Shown: one piece after another, positions 52,108-60,780 of the stretch
Layout of the letters: every line of letters begins with the position of its first letter
Position numbering within the stretch: the stretch's first letter is position 1
Source of the DNA: Enterococcus aquimarinus
Lineage (GTDB): Bacteria; Bacillota; Bacilli; Lactobacillales; Enterococcaceae
Length of the DNA stretch: 62,509 nt
Direction of reading: 5' to 3'
Assembly: GCF_001885765.1 (NCBI RefSeq)
Contig: NZ_JXKD01000016.1
Location: 1 to 62,509 of the forward strand
The notes under the pieces: generated by a model
Databases searched by the model: none
What the model was told of the DNA's origin: nothing
What the model saw: the letters and a program-made list of their open reading frames with translations, nothing else
Program-made: the position numbers and the translations under genes

Positions 52108-52623
52108 ATGGTTGATTACAATGATGATTTAACAAATAAACGTACGCGTATCCCTTGGGATCAGTATTTTATGGCTCAAGCAGTATTGCTGTCTTTAAGA
52201 AGTACTTGTACGAGGCTAGAAGTCGGCGCTACGTTAGTCAAAGATAAACGGATTATTGCTGGCGGATACAACGGCTCAGTTAGTGGGGATGATCACTGTA
52301 TTGACAGTGGCTGTTACGTTGTCGAAGGGCACTGTATCCGCACGATTCATGCGGAAATGAATGCCTTACTCCAATGTGCGAAACTTGGAGTTTCAACAGA
52401 AGGTGCCGAGATTTATGTCACGCATTTTCCTTGTTTGCCTTGTACAAAAGCGATTTTACAAGCTGGAATCAAAAAAATTCATTATCTCAATAATTATCGG
52501 AATAACGAATATGCCCAAAATTTGATTCAACAAGTTGGCGTCCAAGTCCATCAAGTCACGCTCGAGTCTACTTATTTTTCAAAACTATCTTTTCAATCAA
52601 ATGATGAGCATGCTAATGGATAG
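52108..52623 (+). CDS. comEB: ComE operon protein 2 (dCMP deaminase-like)
   Basis: The 171-residue zinc deaminase has HAE in TIHAEMNALLQ and zinc cysteines in PCLPCTKAI. It converts dCMP to dUMP in related proteins and is usually placed between comEA and comEC, although not essential for DNA uptake. ATG 52108 follows AAAAGGAGTG. Its 3' end overlaps comEC by about 20 nt. Confidence 0.9.
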   Translation: MVDYNDDLTNKRTRIPWDQYFMAQAVLLSLRSTCTRLEVGATLVKDKRIIAGGYNGSVSGDDHCIDSGCYVVEGHCIRTIHAEMNALLQCAKLGVSTEGAEIYVTHFPCLPCTKAILQAGIKKIHYLNNYRNNEYAQNLIQQVGVQVHQVTLESTYFSKLSFQSNDEHANG

Positions 52624-54856
52624 ATCATGGCGCAACCAACTCGTATTTCCGATGCTGATTGCTAGTTCTTTGCTCTATAGTTTTCTCTTGAAAAAAATGA
52701 TTTTACTTCTGATTGCGATGTATCTCATCCTTCACATTTGCTACAAAAAGCAAGTAACACTTTTGTTACTTAGTCTTTTTGTAGCTTTTTTATTTTTCCT
52801 TCGTGTCGGAATCAAGCCAGCTACTCTTCCGCCAACAGAACAAGAGCTGACGATTATTGTTCGAATTTATCCCGATACCATTCAAGTAAAAGAGTCTTTT
52901 GTCACAATGGAAGGTAAAGCGGCTCAAGGAGAAGTTTTCCTACAGTATCCGTTAAAAAACGCACAAGAAAGCAACCATTGGCAGTCTCGCAAGGATCAGA
53001 ATGTAACCATTCGAGCAACTGGTGTCTTTAAGCAAGCGGATCCTGCTAGAAATCTTCATGGATTTGATCGTCAGTGGTATGAGTGGACGGAAAATAAAGT
53101 CGGTACTTTTCGAATCGCGACTATTTTACAGACGAAACCCAATTCACGCTGGCACTTTGGTCGCGCTATGCGAGCAAGGGCAATTGACTGGGTAGAAACC
53201 GAATATTCACCGAAAATTGCGACGTATATTAAAGCACTGCTGCTAGGCTATCGGGATAATCAATTTCGAGAAATTCGCGAAGTTTATAATAGTAGCGGAA
53301 TTTTACATTTGTTTAGTATTTCAGGAATGCACATGAGTCTTTTTCTAGGTTGGTGTTTGACCTTATTTCGCTACAGTCGTTTAACCTTTGAAGAATTTTC
53401 GATCCCCTTTTTAGTCGTCACGCTTCTATTAGTCTTCCTATTCGGTCAGGGAATTAGCATTTTACGAGCGACATTGATGTATCTCGTAAATATTCTCTGT
53501 AAAGAAAGGCAATGGCATTTCTCAGCACTTGATCGTTTTTCTTTCGTTATTTGTCTCTTATTATTAATTGAACCAAAATCATTTGTTCAAACCTCAGGCG
53601 TCTTATCCATCCTCTTATCCTTTATCATCTTGATGAGTAGTGACAATCGGAAGAATCCTTTTATCTCGAGTATGGAAATCAGCTTGTTAGCAAGCCCCAT
53701 TTTGATGTTTTACTTTTATGAAATCCCATTGTTAGCCGGCATTCTAACGGCACTGATCACGCCTCTTTTTTCTTTTATGTTACTTCCTGGTTTGTTATTT
53801 TCGTCGTTATGGCACGTTCTTGGATTACCGAGTAGCTTGATTGATTCGTGGATGACCTCTTTTCTAAAGTTACTAGAAACAATCATTCAATTCAGTCACT
53901 CGTTTCTCGTAACGACCGGAAAACCTGCCCTGTGGTTTGGCATCGTGATTTTTTTAGTTGGTTTAGCGTGTGCCACAGCAACTCTAAAACATCGGATATT
54001 ATTTTTCGTTTCGATGATGATCTTTATTTTACTGCCAAGCTTTCCATTGAAAACAGCAGTCAGTTTTGTCGATGTCGGTCAAGGAGATAGCATTGTCTTT
54101 CAAAGTTTTGGCAATCAAAAAGTTTACGTCGTTGATACGGGTGGAAAAGTCAATTTTTATGCAAATGATTCGGATAAGGTAACTAAAAATGCCGAATACA
54201 CCTTGATTCCATTTTTGAAGGGAGAGGGGATTCGGCAAATTGATGGGTTGTTTTTGACACATGGAGATTTTGATCATATGGGAGACATAGAAGAAATATT
54301 ACGTGAATTTTCCGTTGAGACTCTTTATGTTGCAGAAGGAATGTTACATCATCAGAATATGGTAAACTTAGACTCGGAATTATTCAAGCAAACAGCAGTT
54401 GTTGAATTGCGTCAAGGTGATCGCGTCGGAGTCCATCCAACCTTTGAAGTATTATCACCTTTTGAAAAAGGAACCGGTGAAAATAAAGATTCTCTCGTTT
54501 TAGCAACCGTTATCAAAGAGGTACGATTTTTATTAATGGGTGATTTGGAGGAAGAAGGCGAAAGGCGACTGATTAATGAGTATCCCAATCTTCATACAGA
54601 TATCTTAAAACTAGGACACCACGGCAGTCGCACGTCTAGCTCAGAAGGTTTTTTACAGCATGTACAACCGAAACACGGAATTATTTCGTGTGGAGTCAAC
54701 AATCAATTTAAACATCCTCACGTAGAAGTTCTCGAGCATTTAGAGAGGCAAGAAATAAAAGTGTTACGGACTGATGAACAAGGAATGATCCGCTATGAAT
54801 GGTCTCTGTTCTCGTCTCATCCGCAAATCATAACCGCTATTCAATCAACGGAATAA
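52601..54856 (+). CDS. comEC: DNA internalization protein ComEC/Rec2
   Basis: The protein has 751 residues from ATG 52601. It has an N-terminal OB-like extracellular domain (NLHGFDRQWYEWTENKVG), the Competence membrane domain with YIKALLLGYRDNQF and HLFSISGMHMSLF, and a C-terminal metallo-beta-lactamase-like domain (VDVGQGDSIVF, THGDFDHMGD with H554, HHGSRTSS). It forms the channel for single-stranded DNA entry. ATG 52604 is also possible; no strong ribosome site exists, so coupling to comEB is likely. The gene looks intact. Confidence 0.92.
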   Translation: MMSMLMDRSWRNQLVFPMLIASSLLYSFLLKKMILLLIAMYLILHICYKKQVTLLLLSLFVAFLFFLRVGIKPATLPPTEQELTIIVRIYPDTIQVKESFVTMEGKAAQGEVFLQYPLKNAQESNHWQSRKDQNVTIRATGVFKQADPARNLHGFDRQWYEWTENKVGTFRIATILQTKPNSRWHFGRAMRARAIDWVETEYSPKIATYIKALLLGYRDNQFREIREVYNSSGILHLFSISGMHMSLFLGWCLTLFRYSRLTFEEFSIPFLVVTLLLVFLFGQGISILRATLMYLVNILCKERQWHFSALDRFSFVICLLLLIEPKSFVQTSGVLSILLSFIILMSSDNRKNPFISSMEISLLASPILMFYFYEIPLLAGILTALITPLFSFMLLPGLLFSSLWHVLGLPSSLIDSWMTSFLKLLETIIQFSHSFLVTTGKPALWFGIVIFLVGLACATATLKHRILFFVSMMIFILLPSFPLKTAVSFVDVGQGDSIVFQSFGNQKVYVVDTGGKVNFYANDSDKVTKNAEYTLIPFLKGEGIRQIDGLFLTHGDFDHMGDIEEILREFSVETLYVAEGMLHHQNMVNLDSELFKQTAVVELRQGDRVGVHPTFEVLSPFEKGTGENKDSLVLATVIKEVRFLLMGDLEEEGERRLINEYPNLHTDILKLGHHGSRTSSSEGFLQHVQPKHGIISCGVNNQFKHPHVEVLEHLERQEIKVLRTDEQGMIRYEWSLFSSHPQIITAIQSTE

Positions 54857-54919
54857 ATGGAGGTGAATGTACAAAGTATTTATTAAAATACTACGTTCTA
54901 TAAACGAGAGAATTCAAAA

Positions 54920-54959
54920 AGGAGCTATGACAATAGTCACAACTCCATTAAAATTTTTT
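54920..54959 (+). terminator. Terminator after comEC
   Basis: GGAG-x3-TGAC pairs with GTCA-x3-CTCC, followed by ATTAAAATTTTTT. Convergent with the next gene. Confidence 0.55.
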
Positions 54960-55365
54960 AGATGCGGATGGATTGGCTAGAATGAGCCGCTTTCCATAAT
55001 ATAATGCCGCCTAAAACGAGGTGTATGCTTCCTAAAAGGATTAATTCAACTGTTGCTAAATAGGTTTCACCTAATATCATGATAGATAGAATGCCACTCA
55101 CAATCAAAAATGATCCCATGAGTAGCATTAGGCGTGCAACAATTGACCGTGATTGAAAGAGGTCGATACCTGCTACGAATAAATGACTCAGACCCAAGAG
55201 AAGAATAGCGAATCCAGGTAAAACCCAACTCGTAAAAGGGAGTTTAGTGAGCCACTCTCTAGGATATTCGCCCAAACGACCTTGTATAACTTGTGCCCCA
55301 ACGTAAATAAAAAGAAGTGCTAAGAAAAAATGATACCCACTGATGAATAAATTCTGTTTTTTCAT
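54958..55365 (-). CDS. Four-helix membrane protein of unknown function
   Basis: The 135-residue protein has helices at about 8-26, 44-66, 78-97 and 105-126, with a GRLGEYPREWLTKLPF loop. I do not recognise a family. ATG 55365 has GGAGGGATG upstream on the minus strand. A partial cre-like CCGAAAGCGCTTC lies upstream at 55431-55443. Confidence 0.6.
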   Translation of the reverse strand: MKKQNLFISGYHFFLALLFIYVGAQVIQGRLGEYPREWLTKLPFTSWVLPGFAILLLGLSHLFVAGIDLFQSRSIVARLMLLMGSFLIVSGILSIMILGETYLATVELILLGSIHLVLGGIILWKAAHSSQSIRI

Positions 55366-55584
55366 ACTCCATCCCTCCTAGGATAGTCATTCGATTTTTA
55401 TTGATTAACGCCATCTTAACATATCACAAACCGAAAGCGCTTCTTTTCGAAAAGACTTAAACGAAACTTTAAAACGCGGTGAAGCATTTCTCATCGAAAG
55501 AGAATAAGAACTAGTTAAATTTGATACTTCATGTTAGGATAATGAAGGAAGAATGGCAAAATAGATAGGAAGGATCGCTGAGAA

Positions 55585-56619
55585 ATGAATGTACAAGAAG
55601 CGCTTCAACAAATCCAACAAAAAAAACTAGCCAATTTGTATCTCGTTCTTGGGACAGAGCAGTTTTTGCAACAACAAGTGCGAGAAGCCTTTATAAAACG
55701 GTTAGCGATTGAAGAAAATGATTTAAACTTTGCCCAGTTTGATTTAAGTGAAGTTCCAGTAAGTGATTTGTTAGGGGAAGTAGAATCGAGTCCTTTTTTT
55801 GGAGACCATCGTTTAGTTTTTGCAGAAAATCCCTTTTTCTTAACGGGAGAAAAACCAAAAAATGCACCTGAAAATGATTTAGATGCGTTGATCCGGTATT
55901 TAGAGAATCCTTTGGAAACAACCATCCTTGTTTTTTGGCTCAATCATGAAAAAATGGATGAGCGTAAGAAAATTACGAAACGCTTGAAAAAATCTGCGGT
56001 AGTCATCGATGTTCAACCAATGAAGGAAAACGAGGTCCGTCGCTATTTACAACAAACGATCACCAATGATGGTCTGACGTTTAGTCGGGATGCGTTTGAC
56101 TTATTTTTCTTCTTAACGGACGCATCTTTATCAAAAGCAATGAAAGAACTAGAAAAAATTCGTTTGTTTGCAAATCAAGGACAAACAATCACTCGGGAAA
56201 TCGTCGAATCCCTTGTTCCACGCTCGCTAGAACAAAACGTCTTTGATTTAACGAGTAAAGTTTTAGAAGGAAAAGCGCAAGAGGCGTTATTACTGTATGA
56301 AGAATTACGCGTGCAAGGGGAGGAAACGATTAAAATCAATGCCATTTTAATCAGCCAAATCCGGCTACTGTTGCAAGTTCGGATTCTGCAAAATGTGGGG
56401 TATCAACAAGGAGCAATTGGCGAAACGATTAAAATTCATCCTTACCGAATTAAATTAGCGATGCAACAAGCTCGTAAATTTGAAGTCGGACAATTAGTCA
56501 AACTCTATGATGAGCTAATTGAGAATGATTATAAAATCAAAACGGGACAAATGGATAAAGAACTCATTTTTCAGTTGTTTGTCTTAAAAACATGTCGACC
56601 TTTACAAAAATCATCATAA
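55585..56619 (+). CDS. holA: DNA polymerase III subunit delta
   Basis: The 344-residue clamp-loader subunit has the HolA start (LANLYLVLGTEQFLQQQVREAF) and LVFAENPFFL. The middle AAA+-like lid and helical C-terminal domain with HPYRIKLAMQQARKF are also visible. It follows the com operon and faces rpsT, the common Lactobacillales order. ATG 55585 follows AAGGATCG. Convergent with rpsT, sharing a terminator. Confidence 0.92.
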   Translation: MNVQEALQQIQQKKLANLYLVLGTEQFLQQQVREAFIKRLAIEENDLNFAQFDLSEVPVSDLLGEVESSPFFGDHRLVFAENPFFLTGEKPKNAPENDLDALIRYLENPLETTILVFWLNHEKMDERKKITKRLKKSAVVIDVQPMKENEVRRYLQQTITNDGLTFSRDAFDLFFFLTDASLSKAMKELEKIRLFANQGQTITREIVESLVPRSLEQNVFDLTSKVLEGKAQEALLLYEELRVQGEETIKINAILISQIRLLLQVRILQNVGYQQGAIGETIKIHPYRIKLAMQQARKFEVGQLVKLYDELIENDYKIKTGQMDKELIFQLFVLKTCRPLQKSS

Positions 56620-56623
56620 AATA

Positions 56624-56667
56624 AAAAAGACAACCGTCAATTCAATGAATCGAGGGTTGTCTTTTTA
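56624..56667. terminator. Bidirectional terminator between holA and rpsT
   Basis: AAAAAAGACAACC pairs with GGTTGTCTTTTT around a 19-nt loop. Confidence 0.85.
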
Positions 56668-56922
56668 TTATTTAGCGATTTTTTTACTTAAACGAGATTT
56701 GTCGCGGTTCGCTTTGTTTTTGTGAATTAGACCTTTTGTTTCAGCCATGTCAATTGCTTTAGTAGCAGCTTGATATAACTCAGTCACGTTTTCATCACCA
56801 GCTTCAGCAGCTTGGTCAAATTTCTTAATCGCCGTACGCATCGCGCTTAATTGAGATGAATTTAACGCATTAGCAGCTTCGCTTGTGCGAGCACGTTTGA
56901 TTGCAGATTCGATGTTTGGCAT
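56668..56922 (-). CDS. rpsT: 30S ribosomal protein S20
   Basis: The 84-residue basic helical protein starts [18 protein letters not shown] and ends [10 protein letters not shown], the standard S20. It binds 16S rRNA in the small subunit. ATG 56922 has GGAGGTG upstream on the minus strand. A dead integrase begins 212 nt upstream of it, so a mobile element once integrated beside this gene. Confidence 0.95.
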   Translation of the reverse strand: MPNIESAIKRARTSEAANALNSSQLSAMRTAIKKFDQAAEAGDENVTELYQAATKAIDMAETKGLIHKNKANRDKSRLSKKIAK

Positions 56923-57134
56923 TTATTTCACCTCCGATAAAAAAGTTATTATACGAATAACGTATAAATCAACACTAGTCATTATACCTAATGAAAACAA
57001 GCTTTGCAATAGATGTTGTAAAGAATTTTTACTTAACACGAAAAAAGTTTCGTCTAGAAAGCTTATAACAGCGACTTTCTAGCCTATTGAGTGTCAAAAA
57101 ATTGGGGAAGGTCTGTGCTTTTGTCTGTATCTTG

Positions 57135-57524
57135 TTAAAAATTAACAAAGTTTGCAAATTTTTCAGCAGTCTTTTCTTTTTCTTCAGGCATCACGTGAGC
57201 ATAGATACCAAGCGTTATTGAAATATCTTTATGTCCTAATCGATCACAAACTTCTTTTACAGGAATACCGGCTTGTAATAGCAAACTAGTATGCGTGTGG
57301 CAAAAGACATGCGGAGTAATACGAAGCAATTCGTATTACTTAATAATTCGATTCAACCACTAGGTGACAACTTCACCTTTGAAATTTTGGTTGTTTTCTT
57401 GAGTGAAAATGAATTGCTCTTTACCCGAAGTGTTAAGCCCTCTTTGAAAATACTCATTCTTTTGTACTATACGCCATTTTTCAGTAAGATTGAGAAAGTA
57501 CCATCGGCCACGGTAACTAAACAC
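57135..57524 (-). pseudogene. Tyrosine integrase remnant beside rpsT
   Basis: The minus-strand frame encodes the C-terminal catalytic part of a phage/ICE tyrosine recombinase. It reads EKWRIVQKNEYFQRGLNTSG, FTQENNQNFKGEVV, RITPHVFCHTHTSLLLQAG and SITLGIYAHVMPEEKEKTAE. The catalytic Arg of the HxxR motif is a Cys (FCHTH), and TAG (57360-57362) and TAA (57336-57338) interrupt it. The catalytic Tyr in GIYAHV remains. The N-terminal half is gone. It marks an old integration next to rpsT. Confidence 0.85.
57315..57340. repeat. Perfect 11-bp inverted repeat inside the integrase remnant
   Basis: AGTAATACGAA and TTCGTATTACT are separated by GCAA. The repeat sits at the TAA that breaks the integrase frame and includes that stop codon. 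Confidence 0.6.
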
Positions 57525-57614
57525 TTACTGGAGTCTATTTTGTCGATATCTGAGAATGGTAGGGTAACTGCGCCACCTGTTATTTATATGGACCAAAAAA
57601 ATAAGGGAATTAAA

Positions 57615-58589
57615 TCAGTTATCTTTTAAACTAAAATCTTTAATATAATAATTGTTGAAAATATCTTTGATTCCATTCATTAAATGTGTACATTGATCTT
57701 TTGAAGTAAAACCTTGGTTGAAGTGGGAGACAGAATTCCTTGTCATAAATAAGGTTCTTATATATGTTTTTTCTCTTTTTTTAATTCTTATAGGAGTTCT
57801 GCTAAGGTATTCTATATATATTTTAGCTGTTGCATCATCAGGAAAAGTTGTGTCAATCATTTGATTCTTTTCTAAGATTAGATAGAGAAGGTGTTCAAGT
57901 ACACCACCTAAACCTGCAGCACAGACGAACCATTTCTGATTATTATAAGCATAGAGACATTCGTCAAACTCCATCGCAAATTGTTCGTTATCAATTGTAG
58001 TGAGCATTTCTTGAAAATTATAACGTTTCGCATGAATGACTGCCTTGTTGAAATCGAACAGTTCTTGTGGCGTGTTCGATATTCGATCAACATTTGTTAA
58101 TTCCTCTTTAATCCAAGTTTCAATCCAATAACCTAATCCAGAAAATGGAGATACGGAGTTTATGATAATAGAATCTCTGATATCTGGAATTACTTTTTGA
58201 TCAACGAGAAAAGTAATTCTTTCTAGGTCATTCATTTTAAAAAAAGATGGGGTGCTAGTTTTATCAACAGCATCTACAAAAGTTACTTCATCAACACCGC
58301 TTTTTGTTGCGAAAAATAAAATTGATTTTCTTCCAATTTCTTCGGTATTTACACCAATGCACCAAATTTTAGAGTAATTATTTTTCCAATAGAATAAATC
58401 CTCGTTATCGCTGTCGGGTTGTATTAATGCGAGATGATAATTGTAATTTAACCTTGCGTATAACAGAATATCTTTACTCATTTTTTCTAAATGGCTAAAA
58501 TCAGATCTATTATTTTTAAATGAACTTACTGCTGATTGTATGGGAGATTCTAATGATAATATTTCTGTCTCTATGTTCATAAAAGTCAT
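57615..58589 (-). CDS. Unknown protein with HEPN-like RNxxxH motif
   Basis: The 324-residue soluble protein is of no family I recognise. The C-terminal third is helical (about 180-310) with GGVLEHLLYLILE and then TRNSVSHF, where R284-N-x3-H289 matches the HEPN ribonuclease motif RNxxxH. The N-terminal half is mixed alpha/beta. It lies on the same strand as the integrase remnant and the Ltp-type gene. A HEPN toxin or defence effector is a possibility, supported only by the motif and context. No clear ribosome site precedes ATG 58589. Confidence 0.55.
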   Translation of the reverse strand: MTFMNIETEILSLESPIQSAVSSFKNNRSDFSHLEKMSKDILLYARLNYNYHLALIQPDSDNEDLFYWKNNYSKIWCIGVNTEEIGRKSILFFATKSGVDEVTFVDAVDKTSTPSFFKMNDLERITFLVDQKVIPDIRDSIIINSVSPFSGLGYWIETWIKEELTNVDRISNTPQELFDFNKAVIHAKRYNFQEMLTTIDNEQFAMEFDECLYAYNNQKWFVCAAGLGGVLEHLLYLILEKNQMIDTTFPDDATAKIYIEYLSRTPIRIKKREKTYIRTLFMTRNSVSHFNQGFTSKDQCTHLMNGIKDIFNNYYIKDFSLKDN

Positions 58590-58733
58590 TGCATCAGTGT
58601 TAGTTATTTTAAATCCTTCCTTCTTAATTTAATAAAGGACACTTATGATTTACGGAGATGGCTAAATTAGTCCTTCGCTCGATTATGATTTGGGCAGAAA
58701 ATTCTCTGTCTATCAAGATAGGAGAGCGTGTTT

Positions 58734-59693
58734 TTATTGCGGTAAATTATCGATTGCATATTGAGCTTGTTCACTTGTAAAACCTTCAAAAATAAGTTGT
58801 TCATATAACGATTGGTCCGAAAACGAAGTGTAGTCTAGATAATCAATTGCTTTCTGTAAAGCTTGTGCATTCCAATCTACGACAATGTTATCAATCGCAA
58901 ATTGTGCAGCATCCTCTGGAAAACTTTCGAACAGAAGTTGTTCATACAATCCGGACATGGAAAATGCGGTGTAATCTAAATAATCATTAGCTTTAGATAA
59001 CGCATTTCTTTGTTCACGTGATGCGTTGGCAATTTCTTGTTCTTTTTTATTCTTTTCTTCTTCAATTTTACGTTCTTTTTCTTCCTCGGCTTTTTTCTTT
59101 TCATTCGTTACACGTTCTTCTTCTGCTTTCTTAGCAGCTTCTTCTTCAGCTTTTTTCTGTTCTTCAGCTTCAATTCTTTCTTTTTCTTTCTGTTCTGCTT
59201 CTTTTTCGGCTTCCAATTTTTCGAGTGATACTCTGGATATAATTTTAATGGTCTGGTGATTCGTTTCAGTTTTTACAACATAAGTAATATCTTCGGTTTC
59301 AGGTATTAGGCCTGTGTAAGAAAAAGAACCATCGCTATCAGCGTTAGTATTTCCTTCTTCTACATCATTGATAAAAAATGATACTTTAACATTAGGGTTA
59401 ACATCGCCAGTAACTGTGAATGTACCATCTTTTAGTGAATAGGTAGGGCTGTTAATCAAGAAAATCACTTCTTCAACGGAAGACTCAGAACTACTTTCAT
59501 CAGTAGTATTTGTTGTTTCTTCTGCTTCTAATTCATTTTCTGCCTCTGTTGGGGCTGTAACCCCAACTACAATAAATGACAATACCGCACCAACAATCAT
59601 GAAATTTCTCATCCGTTTATCTGGTTTCTTCTTAGAGAAATACCAAATCGAGATACAAAAACCAATAAACACAAAAACAAACAGCGTTGACAT
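58734..59693 (-). CDS. Ltp-family membrane-anchored superinfection-exclusion-like protein
   Basis: The 319-residue protein has two N-terminal helices (about 4-19 and 31-47), a Ser/Thr/Glu-rich linker and a small beta-domain (about 76-155, carboxypeptidase-like TFTVTGDVNPNVKVSF). A long Lys/Glu coiled coil (155-225) precedes two tandem Ltp repeats (about 229-270 and 277-317), each ending A-Q-x-AIDN. Ltp repeats are known from a Streptococcus thermophilus phage lipoprotein that blocks DNA injection. Here the lipobox is replaced by a membrane anchor. ATG 59693 was chosen for AAAGGAG upstream. Confidence 0.82.
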   Translation of the reverse strand: MSTLFVFVFIGFCISIWYFSKKKPDKRMRNFMIVGAVLSFIVVGVTAPTEAENELEAEETTNTTDESSSESSVEEVIFLINSPTYSLKDGTFTVTGDVNPNVKVSFFINDVEEGNTNADSDGSFSYTGLIPETEDITYVVKTETNHQTIKIISRVSLEKLEAEKEAEQKEKERIEAEEQKKAEEEAAKKAEEERVTNEKKKAEEEKERKIEEEKNKKEQEIANASREQRNALSKANDYLDYTAFSMSGLYEQLLFESFPEDAAQFAIDNIVVDWNAQALQKAIDYLDYTSFSDQSLYEQLIFEGFTSEQAQYAIDNLPQ

Positions 59694-59756
59694 ACAAATC
59701 ACTCCTTTGATATGATATAATTTTTTTATGGAAACTTTATAGATCATATAAAGGAA

Positions 59757-59796
59757 ACCTCAACTACAGCTGTAACTGTAGTTGGGGTTATTTTAA
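59757..59796. terminator. Hairpin upstream of the Ltp-type gene
   Basis: CCTCAACTACAG pairs with CTGTAGTTGGGG (one G-T), followed by TTATTTTA on the plus strand. No plus-strand gene ends here, so it may be the end of a lost gene or part of the leader. Confidence 0.45.
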
Positions 59797-60780
59797 TCTA
59801 TTCGATAATTTTATACACATATTCTACAGCTTATTTATAAAAGGGATATAAACTTCTTAATATAGGTTGCTCCTCAGTGCCGCTTCAACTGGATTCGAGG
59901 ATATTTTATTTTACTAAAAATCTATAGCCTTACGTAAAGGTATAACATGAGGTTGATTTTTGTTTTTATAATTTTAAGTAGGTTATTATGCTATGAGTGT
60001 AAGTAAATTGATAGATGGAAGGAAACTCCCCCCCAACTTGTGAAGCAGGGAAGTTTCGTGACCCAGATTATTTTATGGGCGTTAGGTAAGTTTATTTATC
60101 TATGAGTTAATAATAGCATTTACTCTGATTTAAGTCAGCGACTTTAGGGTTTATCTCTCCTTATTTCTAATATATATAGAAATAAGGAGAGATAAATAGA
60201 AGTGTAGAAATTTTATCGTCAGTACTTACTCTGGAACGTCCTTTTATATAATATTCAGAATATGGAGTAAATTCCTAAGGAAAAGGTTGTATTAATCCAC
60301 CGTTATATCTTGGGAGACTATGACTATTTCTAGTTAGCTAATTTACATAATTGGAACGAGGAGATAATTTTGAAAAACTATACTTATAAACTAAACCGCT
60401 GATTATCGCAAAAAAGATTACCGGAACATATAGTTAACGCTGAGTAAAGAAAGGAAAAAATACTCCTCCTAACTACTATCTATAAAAGGTAATATAACAC
60501 AGAGAGATCCTAACAGAAGTCACGAATCGAATTTCTTGTATTTAACAGTTCATTTAATTCTTTGGTTGAAGAAGTCATTTTTATGAGCATTTTTTCATAT
60601 TCAGTTTCTAAATTGTGATCAATTACTGTTGTTTTTAACGAAAAATGGCTTTTTTTTGAAGGAATCATGTTCTGATACAATAAAATAACTGAAATCACTT
60701 CCAAAAGATTCCCTGAATATGCTATGATGAGTAAGAAAAAAAGCAACATAGAATAATAGAGAATTATGGTGGTGTAAAAG
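59797..60780. other. Gene-poor kilobase between the Ltp-type gene and pit
   Basis: I see no supportable gene. Composition is AT-rich with scattered stops on all frames. The visible structure is the large hairpin at 60150-60196. The last 60 nt hold the pit promoter region. It probably represents eroded mobile-element DNA. Confidence 0.5.
60150..60196. repeat. Perfect 20-bp inverted repeat (7-nt loop)
   Basis: The left arm TTTATCTCTCCTTATTTCTA (60150-60169) and its exact complement at 60177-60196 flank the loop ATATATA. No T-run follows, so it is not a classical terminator. Confidence 0.85.

Noticed and set aside
55431-55443. cre-like CCGAAAGCGCTTC upstream of the four-helix membrane gene
   Set aside because: A key consensus position is wrong and the gene has no clear carbon link; mentioned only in the gene entry.
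57291-57629. 112-codon open frame on the plus strand
   Set aside because: The opposite strand clearly encodes the integrase remnant over most of it, so this is its shadow.
59026-59259. Phe/Ser-rich plus-strand frames
   Set aside because: These are the complement of the Lys/Glu coiled coil of the Ltp-type protein; the bias is produced by that gene.
60030-60060. C7 run and GGAAACTCCC stretch as a regulatory signal
   Set aside because: No matching repeat or gene nearby; a simple homopolymer in eroded DNA.
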